A stretch of DNA of 64,000 nucleotides from Hoeflea sp. (GTDB lineage: Bacteria; Pseudomonadota; Alphaproteobacteria; Rhizobiales; Rhizobiaceae): positions 248,001 through 312,000 of the forward strand of contig NZ_NVXQ01000001.1 of NCBI RefSeq assembly GCF_002733955.1, in the 5' to 3' direction. Below the pieces are notes generated by a model. It worked only from the letters and a program-made list of their open reading frames with translations. It made no database searches and was not told the origin of the DNA. This document shows positions 57,314 through 64,000 of this stretch, one piece after another. Position 1 is the first letter of the stretch, and each line of letters begins with the position of its first letter. The position numbers were made by a program, and so were the translations under genes.

Positions 57314-59062
57314 ATGGCGTTGGACGAAACTGATAGCGGAAGATCTGCAGATGACGTCAAAAGGATCGAGGCGCTCGCTTCCGCGCTCGGTGTCGGGATC
57401 ATGCTCTATGATCGCAACGATACCCTGATTGCCTGCAGCTCACATTTCCTCCAGTATTTTGACATTGATCCGGAATTGCTCAAGCCCGGTGCCCGGCTGC
57501 GAGACTTGTTCAATGCGACCTACGACACCGATGCCCGTTCATTCGGTTCGTTCGAAGGTTCCACGCGCCAGATCTCGCGTGAGGACTGGGTTGCCGAGCG
57601 TATCGCCATCCACTGGCGCGAGCGCTATGAAAGTGTTGAACAGCTTGCCGATGGGCGATGGATCAGGCTGCGCAAGCGCAGGATGTCGGATGGTTTTTTG
57701 ATCTCGACCTCCGAGGATGTCACCGATCAGAAGAACAACGAGAAAGAAGTTGCCGAAAAACTCAAACAGGCCGAACTCGTCAACGTCATCCTCGATGATC
57801 TGAGCATACAGGTCATCGTCAAGGACTCCGAGCTTCGCTACGTCATGGTCAATGATGCTTTTTGCCGGATATTCGGATTGCCGCGCAAATACATCCTTGG
57901 AAGGAAGGCCGCCGATTTCGTCGGGCACGAGCTTGCAGCGCGATTTGAAGCACTGGAGACCCAGGTGCTTGAAACCGGCATCCCCTACGACGCCCTGGAA
58001 GATATTCACAGTGCTGACGGCTCGGTGATGAAGGTCATTACGCGAATGCGCCGCACCGGAACCCCCGGAGCCTACTGCGTGACAATTTCTTTCGACAACA
58101 TCGGCGAAATGGTGACGGCCAAGACTGTGGTGTCAACCGGTCACGCTGGCAGCTTCATGGCAAGCATGCCCGAAAACAGGGTTGCCGTAAGATCCGAAAC
58201 AGTGCTCAAGGGACGTGTTCTTGTTATCGATGAGGACCCAGGCCGCTCGGTGGAGCGCGTGGCTGCCTTGAAGGGCGAGGAGTTCGATGCAGTTGCGACG
58301 AACAATGCAATCGAAGCGATGGCATTCCTTGATGCCGCAGAAGCCATGGGGCTGGAAGTCAACGCGATAGAAATATCGGATCATATGGCAAGAGCCCTGT
58401 CACGCGAGGGCAAAGCCTCCCGGCACGGCATGCTCGGGCGGGCTATCGAAAACAGGCTTGCCGGTGAGAACATGGACCGGTCTGCTGGTGCCGCACCTGT
58501 AGTTGAGCCGTTGGCGGAAAAGCCTGTTCTGTCTGTTGTGACATCCGCACCTGCCCCGGCCGGCGAGAAATCTGTTGCCGGCATGAAACAGGTTGAGCCG
58601 GAAGGTCGGACGCCCCTGCAACCGGCGCCGGTCACCCAGACCGCTGAGGCGCGCGACAAGGTCCGGGTGCTTGTGGCCGAAGACAATGACGTCAACCAGA
58701 TCGTGTTCGAACAGATACTGGAGGGAATCGGCGTAGATTTCCGGATCGTCAACAATGGAGAGGAAGCCGTTGCCGCCTGGCGTGCCTCTGTCCCCGACCT
58801 CATCCTGATCGACGTTTCGATGCCGGTGATGAATGGGCTTCAGGCGGTCCAGGCCATCCGTGACGCGGAAGCAAATGAGCCTGACAGGGCAGGCCATGTG
58901 CCGGTCATCGCAGTCACCGCCCACGCCATGGGGGGGGATCGTGAGCGCTGCCTTGCCGCGGGAATGGACGATTATCTGTCCAAGCCGGTCAATCCGGAAA
59001 AGCTTGAGGCCCTCATTCACAAATGGGTCGAGAACGCCGAGCGGTTTCGCGCCGCTGGCTGA
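57314..59062 (+). CDS. PAS-PAS response-regulator-like protein without a kinase domain
   Basis: The 582-residue protein has PAS domain 1 (about residues 20-135: GIMLYDRNDTLIACSSHFLQYF, ending FLISTSEDVTDQ), then PAS domain 2 (about 150-270: VNVILDDLSIQVIVKDSELRYVMVN). A short receiver-like stretch at about 305-370 (GRVLVIDEDPGRSVE) lacks the phospho-acceptor. A proline/alanine linker follows, then a full receiver (about 452-580) with VLVAEDN, D500 in LIDVSMPVMNG and K557 in LSKPV. There is no histidine kinase, HPt or output domain. It probably integrates a PAS signal with phosphotransfer from a separate kinase. The next gene is GGDEF/EAL. Confidence 0.88.
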   Translation: MALDETDSGRSADDVKRIEALASALGVGIMLYDRNDTLIACSSHFLQYFDIDPELLKPGARLRDLFNATYDTDARSFGSFEGSTRQISREDWVAERIAIHWRERYESVEQLADGRWIRLRKRRMSDGFLISTSEDVTDQKNNEKEVAEKLKQAELVNVILDDLSIQVIVKDSELRYVMVNDAFCRIFGLPRKYILGRKAADFVGHELAARFEALETQVLETGIPYDALEDIHSADGSVMKVITRMRRTGTPGAYCVTISFDNIGEMVTAKTVVSTGHAGSFMASMPENRVAVRSETVLKGRVLVIDEDPGRSVERVAALKGEEFDAVATNNAIEAMAFLDAAEAMGLEVNAIEISDHMARALSREGKASRHGMLGRAIENRLAGENMDRSAGAAPVVEPLAEKPVLSVVTSAPAPAGEKSVAGMKQVEPEGRTPLQPAPVTQTAEARDKVRVLVAEDNDVNQIVFEQILEGIGVDFRIVNNGEEAVAAWRASVPDLILIDVSMPVMNGLQAVQAIRDAEANEPDRAGHVPVIAVTAHAMGGDRERCLAAGMDDYLSKPVNPEKLEALIHKWVENAERFRAAG

Positions 59063-59182
59063 GCAGACGGGGCTGGACAGGCTTGAGTGTCCCCCGTCTT
59101 TCGCGCAATAGGACAATATTAAGACATCTGACGCATTTTATTTCTGAAAGTTACATTCATTTACGCGGATCCGCTTTTGTTG

Positions 59183-60550
59183 ATGACCCCTGAAGATGCG
59201 AATAGGGACGCTTTGTCCCCGAACCCGAATGCTGTGGCTTACACCGATCCCTTGACCGGGCTGGGAAACCGCCGCCGGCTGATGGACAAGATTCGCAAGC
59301 TGGCCTCCGAGCGGGCCGATGATCCCGCCCCCTTCACAATCGGCATTGCCAATATCGACGGATTCAAGCCGATCAACGATCTCTTCGGTCACGCCGCCGG
59401 TGATGAAATCCTGTGCCAGGTCGCGCATCGGCTGCGCGCATGCTTGCCCGATGGCGGCTTCGTTGCCCGCATCGAGAGCGACGAGTTCGCTTTCATCCTG
59501 CCGCTGGTGTTCGAGAAGAAGGGCGCCGAGAAGATCGGTCGCATGTTCAAGGATGTGCTGTCGGCACCCTATGACCTGGGCGACCGCAACGTTCGCCTGT
59601 CCGCGTCCTTCGGCTTCGCCGTCTACCCCTTTGCCGGAGAGCAGTTTGCCGAACTGCTCAAGAGCGCGGATACGGCACTGTATCGCTCCAAGCGTCGCGG
59701 CCGTGGCCAGATCACCGTCTACTCGGAGGAAATCGCTGAAGAAATGCGGCGCGGCACACAGGTCGAGCAGGCGCTGCGCAGAGCCATCATTGCCGATGAG
59801 GTGGCCGTCCATTTTCAGCCCATCGTCGATCTCTCCGATGGATCGATCCAGGGTTTTGAAGCACTGGCGCGCTGGACCGACAAGGAACTTGGCTTTGTTT
59901 CGCCAGGCCTCTTCATCCCGCTCGCCGAGGAACGCGGATTCATCGATTCTCTGACCGAGACCCTGCTCAAGAAGGCGGCCGAAACTGCCAAGCACTGGCC
60001 GTCCGATCTGTTCCTGTCATTCAACCTGTCGTCTGCGCAGCTGATTGACCCGGCAACCGCTTTCAATGTGCTGGCCGTCATCAACCGGGTCGGCCTCGAT
60101 CCGCGCCGGCTCGAGCTGGAGATCACCGAAACCGCGATGATGAGTGATCCCGAAGTGGCCGCCAAGGTGGTCAACGAGTTGCACAGCGTCGGCATCCGGG
60201 TTTCGCTTGATGATTTCGGCACCGGCCAGTCCAGCCTCGGACGGCTGCGCGATTTCACCTTCAACAAGGTCAAGATCGACCGCAGTTTCGTCAGCGAAAT
60301 CACCATCGACAAATCCGCAGAGCATATTGTGCGGGCGATCCTGGCGATGTGCGAAGGCCTGAACCTGAAAGTGATTGCCGAAGGCATAGAGACCGAAGAA
60401 CAGGCTGCCAAACTGCGTGAACTCGGCTGCAAGTCGGGCCAGGGCTGGCTCTACGGCAAGGCAGTTGACGCCACGGCGACCTTTGCCCTGATCGAAGCTG
60501 AAGAGCTGGCACGCGCCAGCGCCACCCGGTCCAGCCTTCTCATTCGCTGA
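59183..60550 (+). CDS. GGDEF/EAL protein, cyclase degenerate, phosphodiesterase probably active
   Basis: The 455-residue protein has a GGDEF domain (TDPLTGLGNRRRL near residue 15) whose signature reads ESDEF at residues 98-102, so cyclase activity is doubtful. The EAL domain is complete: EALAR (226), LSFNLSS, ELEITETAMM, LDDFGTGQSSL, VKIDRSF, IAEGIETEEQ. It should degrade cyclic-di-GMP. There is no sensor domain, so signal input may come from the PAS-REC gene upstream. I use ATG 59183, preceded only by TTG TTG and a weak ribosome binding site. Its end overlaps the convergent LysR gene by 11 bases. Confidence 0.9.
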   Translation: MTPEDANRDALSPNPNAVAYTDPLTGLGNRRRLMDKIRKLASERADDPAPFTIGIANIDGFKPINDLFGHAAGDEILCQVAHRLRACLPDGGFVARIESDEFAFILPLVFEKKGAEKIGRMFKDVLSAPYDLGDRNVRLSASFGFAVYPFAGEQFAELLKSADTALYRSKRRGRGQITVYSEEIAEEMRRGTQVEQALRRAIIADEVAVHFQPIVDLSDGSIQGFEALARWTDKELGFVSPGLFIPLAEERGFIDSLTETLLKKAAETAKHWPSDLFLSFNLSSAQLIDPATAFNVLAVINRVGLDPRRLELEITETAMMSDPEVAAKVVNELHSVGIRVSLDDFGTGQSSLGRLRDFTFNKVKIDRSFVSEITIDKSAEHIVRAILAMCEGLNLKVIAEGIETEEQAAKLRELGCKSGQGWLYGKAVDATATFALIEAEELARASATRSSLLIR

Positions 60551-61457
60551 CAGCGCGACCTTGTTTTGTCAGCCAGTTCAGCACCAGTTCGGTCTGCGCC
60601 GATAATGGCCGGCCCTTTGGCCAGATGACATGAAATGCCGCGCCGGTTTCCAGCCGGTGAGTTGTGATTTTCCGCAACAGCCCCGATGCCACCAGCCGTT
60701 CGGTCAGGTGCTGCCAGCTCAGCGCCACGCCCTGGCCTTCCATCACCGCCTGTATCACCAGCACATAGTCATTGATGGCCAGCCCCCGGTGCGCCTTGCC
60801 TGCGTCGACGCCGGCGCTTTGGAACCATTGCTGCCAGTCGCAGGCCCTGCGGAACGGTTCCTCGAGATGAATGAGCTTGTGCTGCGCGAGCTCGGAGACG
60901 GTTTCGGGCATACCGTGTCTGTCGAGGTAGGCAGCACTTGCAACCGCCTCGATGATTTCGGCTGCGATCAGGGCGCTGTCGTAATCGGGCCAGTCTTCCG
61001 GCCGTCCGCCACGCACGCCAAGTTCGATGTTCTCGTTGCGGATATCGAGATCGCGGTCAGCAGTCTGAATCCGCAGGTCGATGTCCGGCAGCTCGTCACG
61101 CAGCCTGTGCAGCCGTGGCAACATCCATAGCGAGGCAAATGCGGTCGAGGCCGCAAGCGTGACGGTGTTCGCCCGGCCGTGCCCGCGGATGTCCTCCGCC
61201 GACTTGCGGATATGGCTCAGACCCAGTGTCACATCCGAATGAAAGCGCCGTCCGGCTTCCGTCAGCGTCACAGCGCGATGGACACGGTGAAACAATGCCG
61301 TGCCGAGCTGGGTTTCCAGCGACCGGATCGCGTAACTCACCGCTGCCTGGGTCATGCCCAGCTCCTTGGCAGCCCTGGTGAAGCTGAGCTGCCGTCCGGC
61401 CGCCTCGAAGACGATGAGATTGCCGGCCGAGGGCAGCAGGTGACGCAGGTTATCCAT
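60540..61457 (-). CDS. LysR-type regulator, GcvA-like
   Basis: The 305-residue protein has the GcvA-type N-terminus: LPSAGNLIVFEAAGRQLSFTRAAKELGMTQAAVSYAIRSLE (residues 9-49), then an effector domain. It is divergent from the mttB homologue with 85 bases between the starts, so it probably regulates it. The inducer may be a methylated amine or betaine, inferred from context only. Confidence 0.92.
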   Translation of the reverse strand: MDNLRHLLPSAGNLIVFEAAGRQLSFTRAAKELGMTQAAVSYAIRSLETQLGTALFHRVHRAVTLTEAGRRFHSDVTLGLSHIRKSAEDIRGHGRANTVTLAASTAFASLWMLPRLHRLRDELPDIDLRIQTADRDLDIRNENIELGVRGGRPEDWPDYDSALIAAEIIEAVASAAYLDRHGMPETVSELAQHKLIHLEEPFRRACDWQQWFQSAGVDAGKAHRGLAINDYVLVIQAVMEGQGVALSWQHLTERLVASGLLRKITTHRLETGAAFHVIWPKGRPLSAQTELVLNWLTKQGRAVSE

Positions 61458-61542
61458 AAGCTGACCTTATCCAACGCACCGGAATTTTCCAGCATTACAA
61501 GCGCCGGTGATGCTCCTAGAGTTTTGTTCTGGAGGATACGCC

Positions 61543-63126
61543 ATGGCAACTGTCGAGATCGCCGAACCATCGGCTTCAGTAAAGACATCGCAAGCCCGCA
61601 GACGTGAGCGCTCCGGCGGACGCGATGGCCGGCGATCGGGACAGACTGCCGCGCCTCCGCACCGAGCTGCGCCCTACATCATCCGCAACATCCCGACCTA
61701 CGACATTCTGGGCGAAGAATATCTCCTGAAGATCGAGGCAACGGCGGATCGGATCCTGGCTGAAATCGGCATCGAGTTCCGCGACGATCCCGTTGCCTTG
61801 CAGCACTGGAAGGCCGCAGGTGCGGATGTCGATGGTCTGCTGGTGCGGTTCGAGCCGGGCATGCTGCGCGAGATTCTGAAATCCGCCCCGGCAAGCTTCA
61901 CCCAGCACGCCCGCAATCCGGCCAACAGCGTCGAGATCGGCGGCAAGAGCGTGGTCTTTGCGCCGGCCTACGGTTCGCCCTTCGTGATGGATCTCGACAA
62001 GGGCCGCCGCTATGGCACCATCGAGGATTTCCGCAATTTCATCAAGCTGGCGCAATCGAGCCCCTGGCTGCACCATTCCGGCGGCACGATCTGCGAGCCG
62101 GTGGACGTTCCGGTCAACAAGCGCCATCTCGACATGGTCTATGCGCACCTGAAATATTCGGACCGCTGTTTCATGGGCTCGGTCACGGCGGAAAGCCGCG
62201 CCGAGGACAACATCGAAATGGCCCGGATCGTCTTCGGTCGCGATTTCGTCGACCAGAACTGCGTCATTCTCGGCAATGTCAATGTCAACTCGCCGCTGGT
62301 CTGGGACGGCACCATGACCAATGTGCTGCGCGCCTATGCCCGCGCCAACCAGGCGGCCGTCGTCGTGCCGTTCATTCTCGGCGGCGCCATGGGGCCGGTA
62401 ACCAGTGCCGGCGCCATCGCCCAGTCACTGGCCGAAACCATGGCCGGTTGTGCGCTGACCCAGCTCGAACGCAAGGGCGCGCCGGTGATCTTCGGCAATT
62501 TCCTCTCGTCAATGTCGCTCAGGTCAGGCTCGCCGACCTTCGGAACGCCCGAACCCGCCATCGGTTCGATGGTCATCGGGCAGCTGGCGCGACGGCTGAA
62601 CCTGCCGCTGCGCTGTGCCGGAAACTTCTCCAATTCCAAGCTCCCCGACGCGCAGGCGATGAATGAAGGCACCATGTCGATGCTCTCGGCGGTCCATTGC
62701 GGCGCAAACTTCATCCTGCATTCCGCAGGCTTTCTCGATGGGCTGCTGTCGATGTCCTACGAGAAATTCGTCATGGATGCCGATTTCTGTGGCGCGCTGC
62801 ACTCCTATCTCGCCGGCGTCGTCGTCGACGACAATTCGCTGGCGCTGGATGCGTTTAAAGAAGTCGGCGTTGGCAAGCATTTCCTCGGTTGCGCACACAC
62901 GATGGAGAACTACCAGACGGCGTTCTGGGACACAGCCGTCGCCGACAACGAGCCGTTCGAGAAATGGGATACGGCGGGCCGGACCGACGCCGCCATGCGG
63001 GCCAATGCGCGCTGGAAACAGACCCTTGCCGAGTATCAAGCGCCGCCGCTGGATGTCGCGACAGACGAGGCGCTTGTCGACTTCGTTGACCGGACCAAGG
63101 CCGATCTGGCCGATGCTTGGTACTGA
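61543..63126 (+). CDS. Trimethylamine methyltransferase (MttB) family protein, non-pyrrolysine
   Basis: The 527-residue protein is an MttB/COG5598 homologue. It has a basic tail (ARRRERSGGRDGRRSG) at residues 16-33, then the TIM-barrel core, NIPTYDILGEEYLLKIEATADRIL, NVNVNSPLVWDGTM and EGTMSMLSAVHCGANFI. Methanogen MttB has in-frame UAG for pyrrolysine; here the frame reads through with no UAG. Non-pyrrolysine members demethylate quaternary amines such as glycine betaine with a corrinoid partner. No corrinoid protein lies in this window. GGAGGATACGCC precedes ATG 61543. Confidence 0.9.
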   Translation: MATVEIAEPSASVKTSQARRRERSGGRDGRRSGQTAAPPHRAAPYIIRNIPTYDILGEEYLLKIEATADRILAEIGIEFRDDPVALQHWKAAGADVDGLLVRFEPGMLREILKSAPASFTQHARNPANSVEIGGKSVVFAPAYGSPFVMDLDKGRRYGTIEDFRNFIKLAQSSPWLHHSGGTICEPVDVPVNKRHLDMVYAHLKYSDRCFMGSVTAESRAEDNIEMARIVFGRDFVDQNCVILGNVNVNSPLVWDGTMTNVLRAYARANQAAVVVPFILGGAMGPVTSAGAIAQSLAETMAGCALTQLERKGAPVIFGNFLSSMSLRSGSPTFGTPEPAIGSMVIGQLARRLNLPLRCAGNFSNSKLPDAQAMNEGTMSMLSAVHCGANFILHSAGFLDGLLSMSYEKFVMDADFCGALHSYLAGVVVDDNSLALDAFKEVGVGKHFLGCAHTMENYQTAFWDTAVADNEPFEKWDTAGRTDAAMRANARWKQTLAEYQAPPLDVATDEALVDFVDRTKADLADAWY

Positions 63127-63194
63127 AAATACGGAATTTGCTACGGGCATCAGAACGCTATGATGTGGTCATCGTGTCTCCCAGACGGCAGTAT

Positions 63195-63224
63195 TTGACA
63201 AAGATTGCCATTGATCGCTAGGCT
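63195..63224 (+). promoter_or_regulatory. Promoter of the toxin-antitoxin pair
   Basis: TTGACA (63195-63200), an 18-base spacer, TAGGCT (63219-63224). The -35 is a perfect match; the -10 is weak. It lies about 20 bases before the antitoxin ATG. No clear operator palindrome is seen. Confidence 0.6.
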
Positions 63225-63243
63225 GTTCCGAAGGAGACCGTCA

Positions 63244-63495
63244 ATGGCCACCATGAACGTATCCCTGCCGGATCCGATGAAGGAATGGGTTGAATCGCGT
63301 GCGCGGACGGGCCGCTATGCCAACGCCAGCGATTATGTCCGTGATCTGATCCGCAAGGACCAGGAGCGCACCGACAAGATTGCTGCCATGCAGCGCCTCG
63401 TTGATGAGGGGCTGGAAAGTGGGACTGGCGATAAGACGAGAGACAGCCTGTTTCAGGAAGCGCGGGCGCGGGTTGACGCTGTGACCGGGGACTGA
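63244..63495 (+). CDS. ParD-type antitoxin
   Basis: The 83-residue product has the ribbon-helix-helix N-terminus typical of ParD: MATMNVSLPDPMKEWVESRARTGRYANASDYVRDLIRKDQER (residues 1-42). A C-terminal toxin-binding helix follows. It neutralises ParE and represses its own promoter. GGAGACCGTCA precedes ATG 63244. The toxin starts two bases after its stop. Confidence 0.92.
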   Translation: MATMNVSLPDPMKEWVESRARTGRYANASDYVRDLIRKDQERTDKIAAMQRLVDEGLESGTGDKTRDSLFQEARARVDAVTGD

Positions 63496-63497
63496 CA

Positions 63498-63785
63498 GTG
63501 GGTTTCCGGCTCACCGTGCAGGCCGAGAAAGATATTGTCGACATTGCCGAAACCAGCCTCAGGCTCTTTGGTGAAGCTCAGGCATGGAGCTACCATAGCC
63601 AATTGTTCGATCTCTTCGACCTGATCGCGGCCAATCCGCAAATGGCCCGCGAGCGGGATGAGATATCACCACCGGTCAGGATCCATCCGTTCAAGGCGCA
63701 TCTGATCGTCCACACGCTATCCGAGACGGGAGATGTTCTTATCATCCGCATCCGGCACAGCCATGAAGACTGGATGGAGGAGTGA
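63498..63785 (+). CDS. ParE-type toxin
   Basis: The 95-residue product matches the RelE/ParE fold: FRLTVQAEKDIVDIAETSLRLFG at the start and PPVRIHPFKAHLIVHTLSETGDVLIIRIRHSHEDWME at the end. ParE toxins inhibit DNA gyrase. The start is GTG 63498, two bases after the antitoxin stop, which fits the usual antitoxin-first order. Both genes look intact. Confidence 0.92.
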   Translation: MGFRLTVQAEKDIVDIAETSLRLFGEAQAWSYHSQLFDLFDLIAANPQMARERDEISPPVRIHPFKAHLIVHTLSETGDVLIIRIRHSHEDWMEE

Positions 63786-63813
63786 CGGACACTGCATTCA
63801 CGCGCTATCCCTC

Positions 63814-64000
63814 TCACGCATCCTCCACTGCTGTGACCGCAACACCAGACGGCGCAAGCACGAGGTCGCCCAGCAGGGGCGTCCCTTTCCAGCCAAGAGT
63901 ACTCAGGTCAAAAGCCTCCGCACCATAATTGATCGCGAAGACGTGACGCCCATGCCGGCGCAGGCGAACACCTTCCGGGAGGTCCTTCGTGATCAGTCCT
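63814..64000 (-). CDS. C-terminal end of a beta-galactosidase-like (GH42) protein, cut by window edge
   Basis: The minus-strand frame is open from the window edge to a TGA at 63814-63816, giving 62 residues: GLITKDLPEGVRLRRHG, then FAINYGAEAFDLSTLG, then LVLAPSGVAVTAVEDA. DLPEGVRLRRHG...FAINYG and the closing P-x-GVAV strongly resemble the small C-terminal domain of GH42 beta-galactosidases. The catalytic part is outside the window. It is convergent with parE. Confidence 0.55.
   Translation of the reverse strand, partial: GLITKDLPEGVRLRRHGRHVFAINYGAEAFDLSTLGWKGTPLLGDLVLAPSGVAVTAVEDA

Noticed and set aside
61458..61542. GcvA-type operator between LysR and mttB homologue
   Set aside because: AGCAT and ATGCT occur 14 bases apart, but no standard LysR spacing or conserved box is seen.

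Overview
The window looks like chromosomal DNA of a GC-rich alphaproteobacterium of the order Hyphomicrobiales (Rhizobiales), probably near the Rhizobiaceae. A marine Hoeflea-like genus is my guess, not something the sequence proves. Supporting features are the HisZ plus short HisG pair next to hisS, a BA14K-like secreted protein, an endonuclease-type MutL, a CIRCE-controlled groESL, and the order pmbA - cysQ-like - DUF4170 - DUF374 acyltransferase - waaA - lpxK - (DUF2093, mutL). I saw no rRNA, convincing tRNA, insertion sequence, prophage or CRISPR array. Almost all genes are intact and closely packed.

Layout. 1-11 kb: a truncated S9-type hydrolase, guaB with a membrane protein, MAPEG, an EEP nuclease/phosphatase, LysR/DUF1127 divergent genes, DUF937, then a minus-strand run lysE-like - unknown CxxC protein - rsmE - gshA. 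11-22 kb: a 2-hydroxy-acid oxidation region. A FadR/GntR regulator is coupled to lutA-lutB-lutC (L-lactate oxidation) on the minus strand. A LysR gene faces glcD-glcE-DUF4870-[inserted nuclease-like gene]-glcF (glycolate oxidase) on the plus strand. 22-26.4 kb: two L,D-transpeptidases, tag glycosylase, DUF1801, an EamA transporter and a BA14K-like protein. 26.5-30 kb: hisS-hisZ-hisG, preceded by a very strong hairpin that ends just before the hisS start codon. 30-34 kb: small membrane proteins, a lower-GC PAS-like gene, groL and groS. 34-42 kb: a HAD phosphatase, ribF, two SDRs, ileS, a lipoprotein and tadA. 42-49 kb: rluB-rsmD-patatin on the plus strand and kef-VOC-MATE on the minus strand. 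49-57 kb: the Kdo/lipid A operon, DUF2093 and mutL. 57-64 kb: a kinase-less PAS-PAS-REC protein, a GGDEF/EAL protein, LysR, a non-pyrrolysine MttB homologue, a ParDE-type toxin-antitoxin pair and the tail of a GH42-like beta-galactosidase.

The gene least like its surroundings is at 19688-20431. It is AT-richer, sits inside the glc operon, and has a C-terminal NucS/PD-(D/E)xK-like motif; I consider it the best candidate for an acquired, undescribed defence or repair function. Other points worth checking are the hisS leader hairpin, the serine-less S9 protein at the left edge, the PAS-PAS-REC / EAL pair, the kef-VOC-MATE operon and the orphan MttB homologue.
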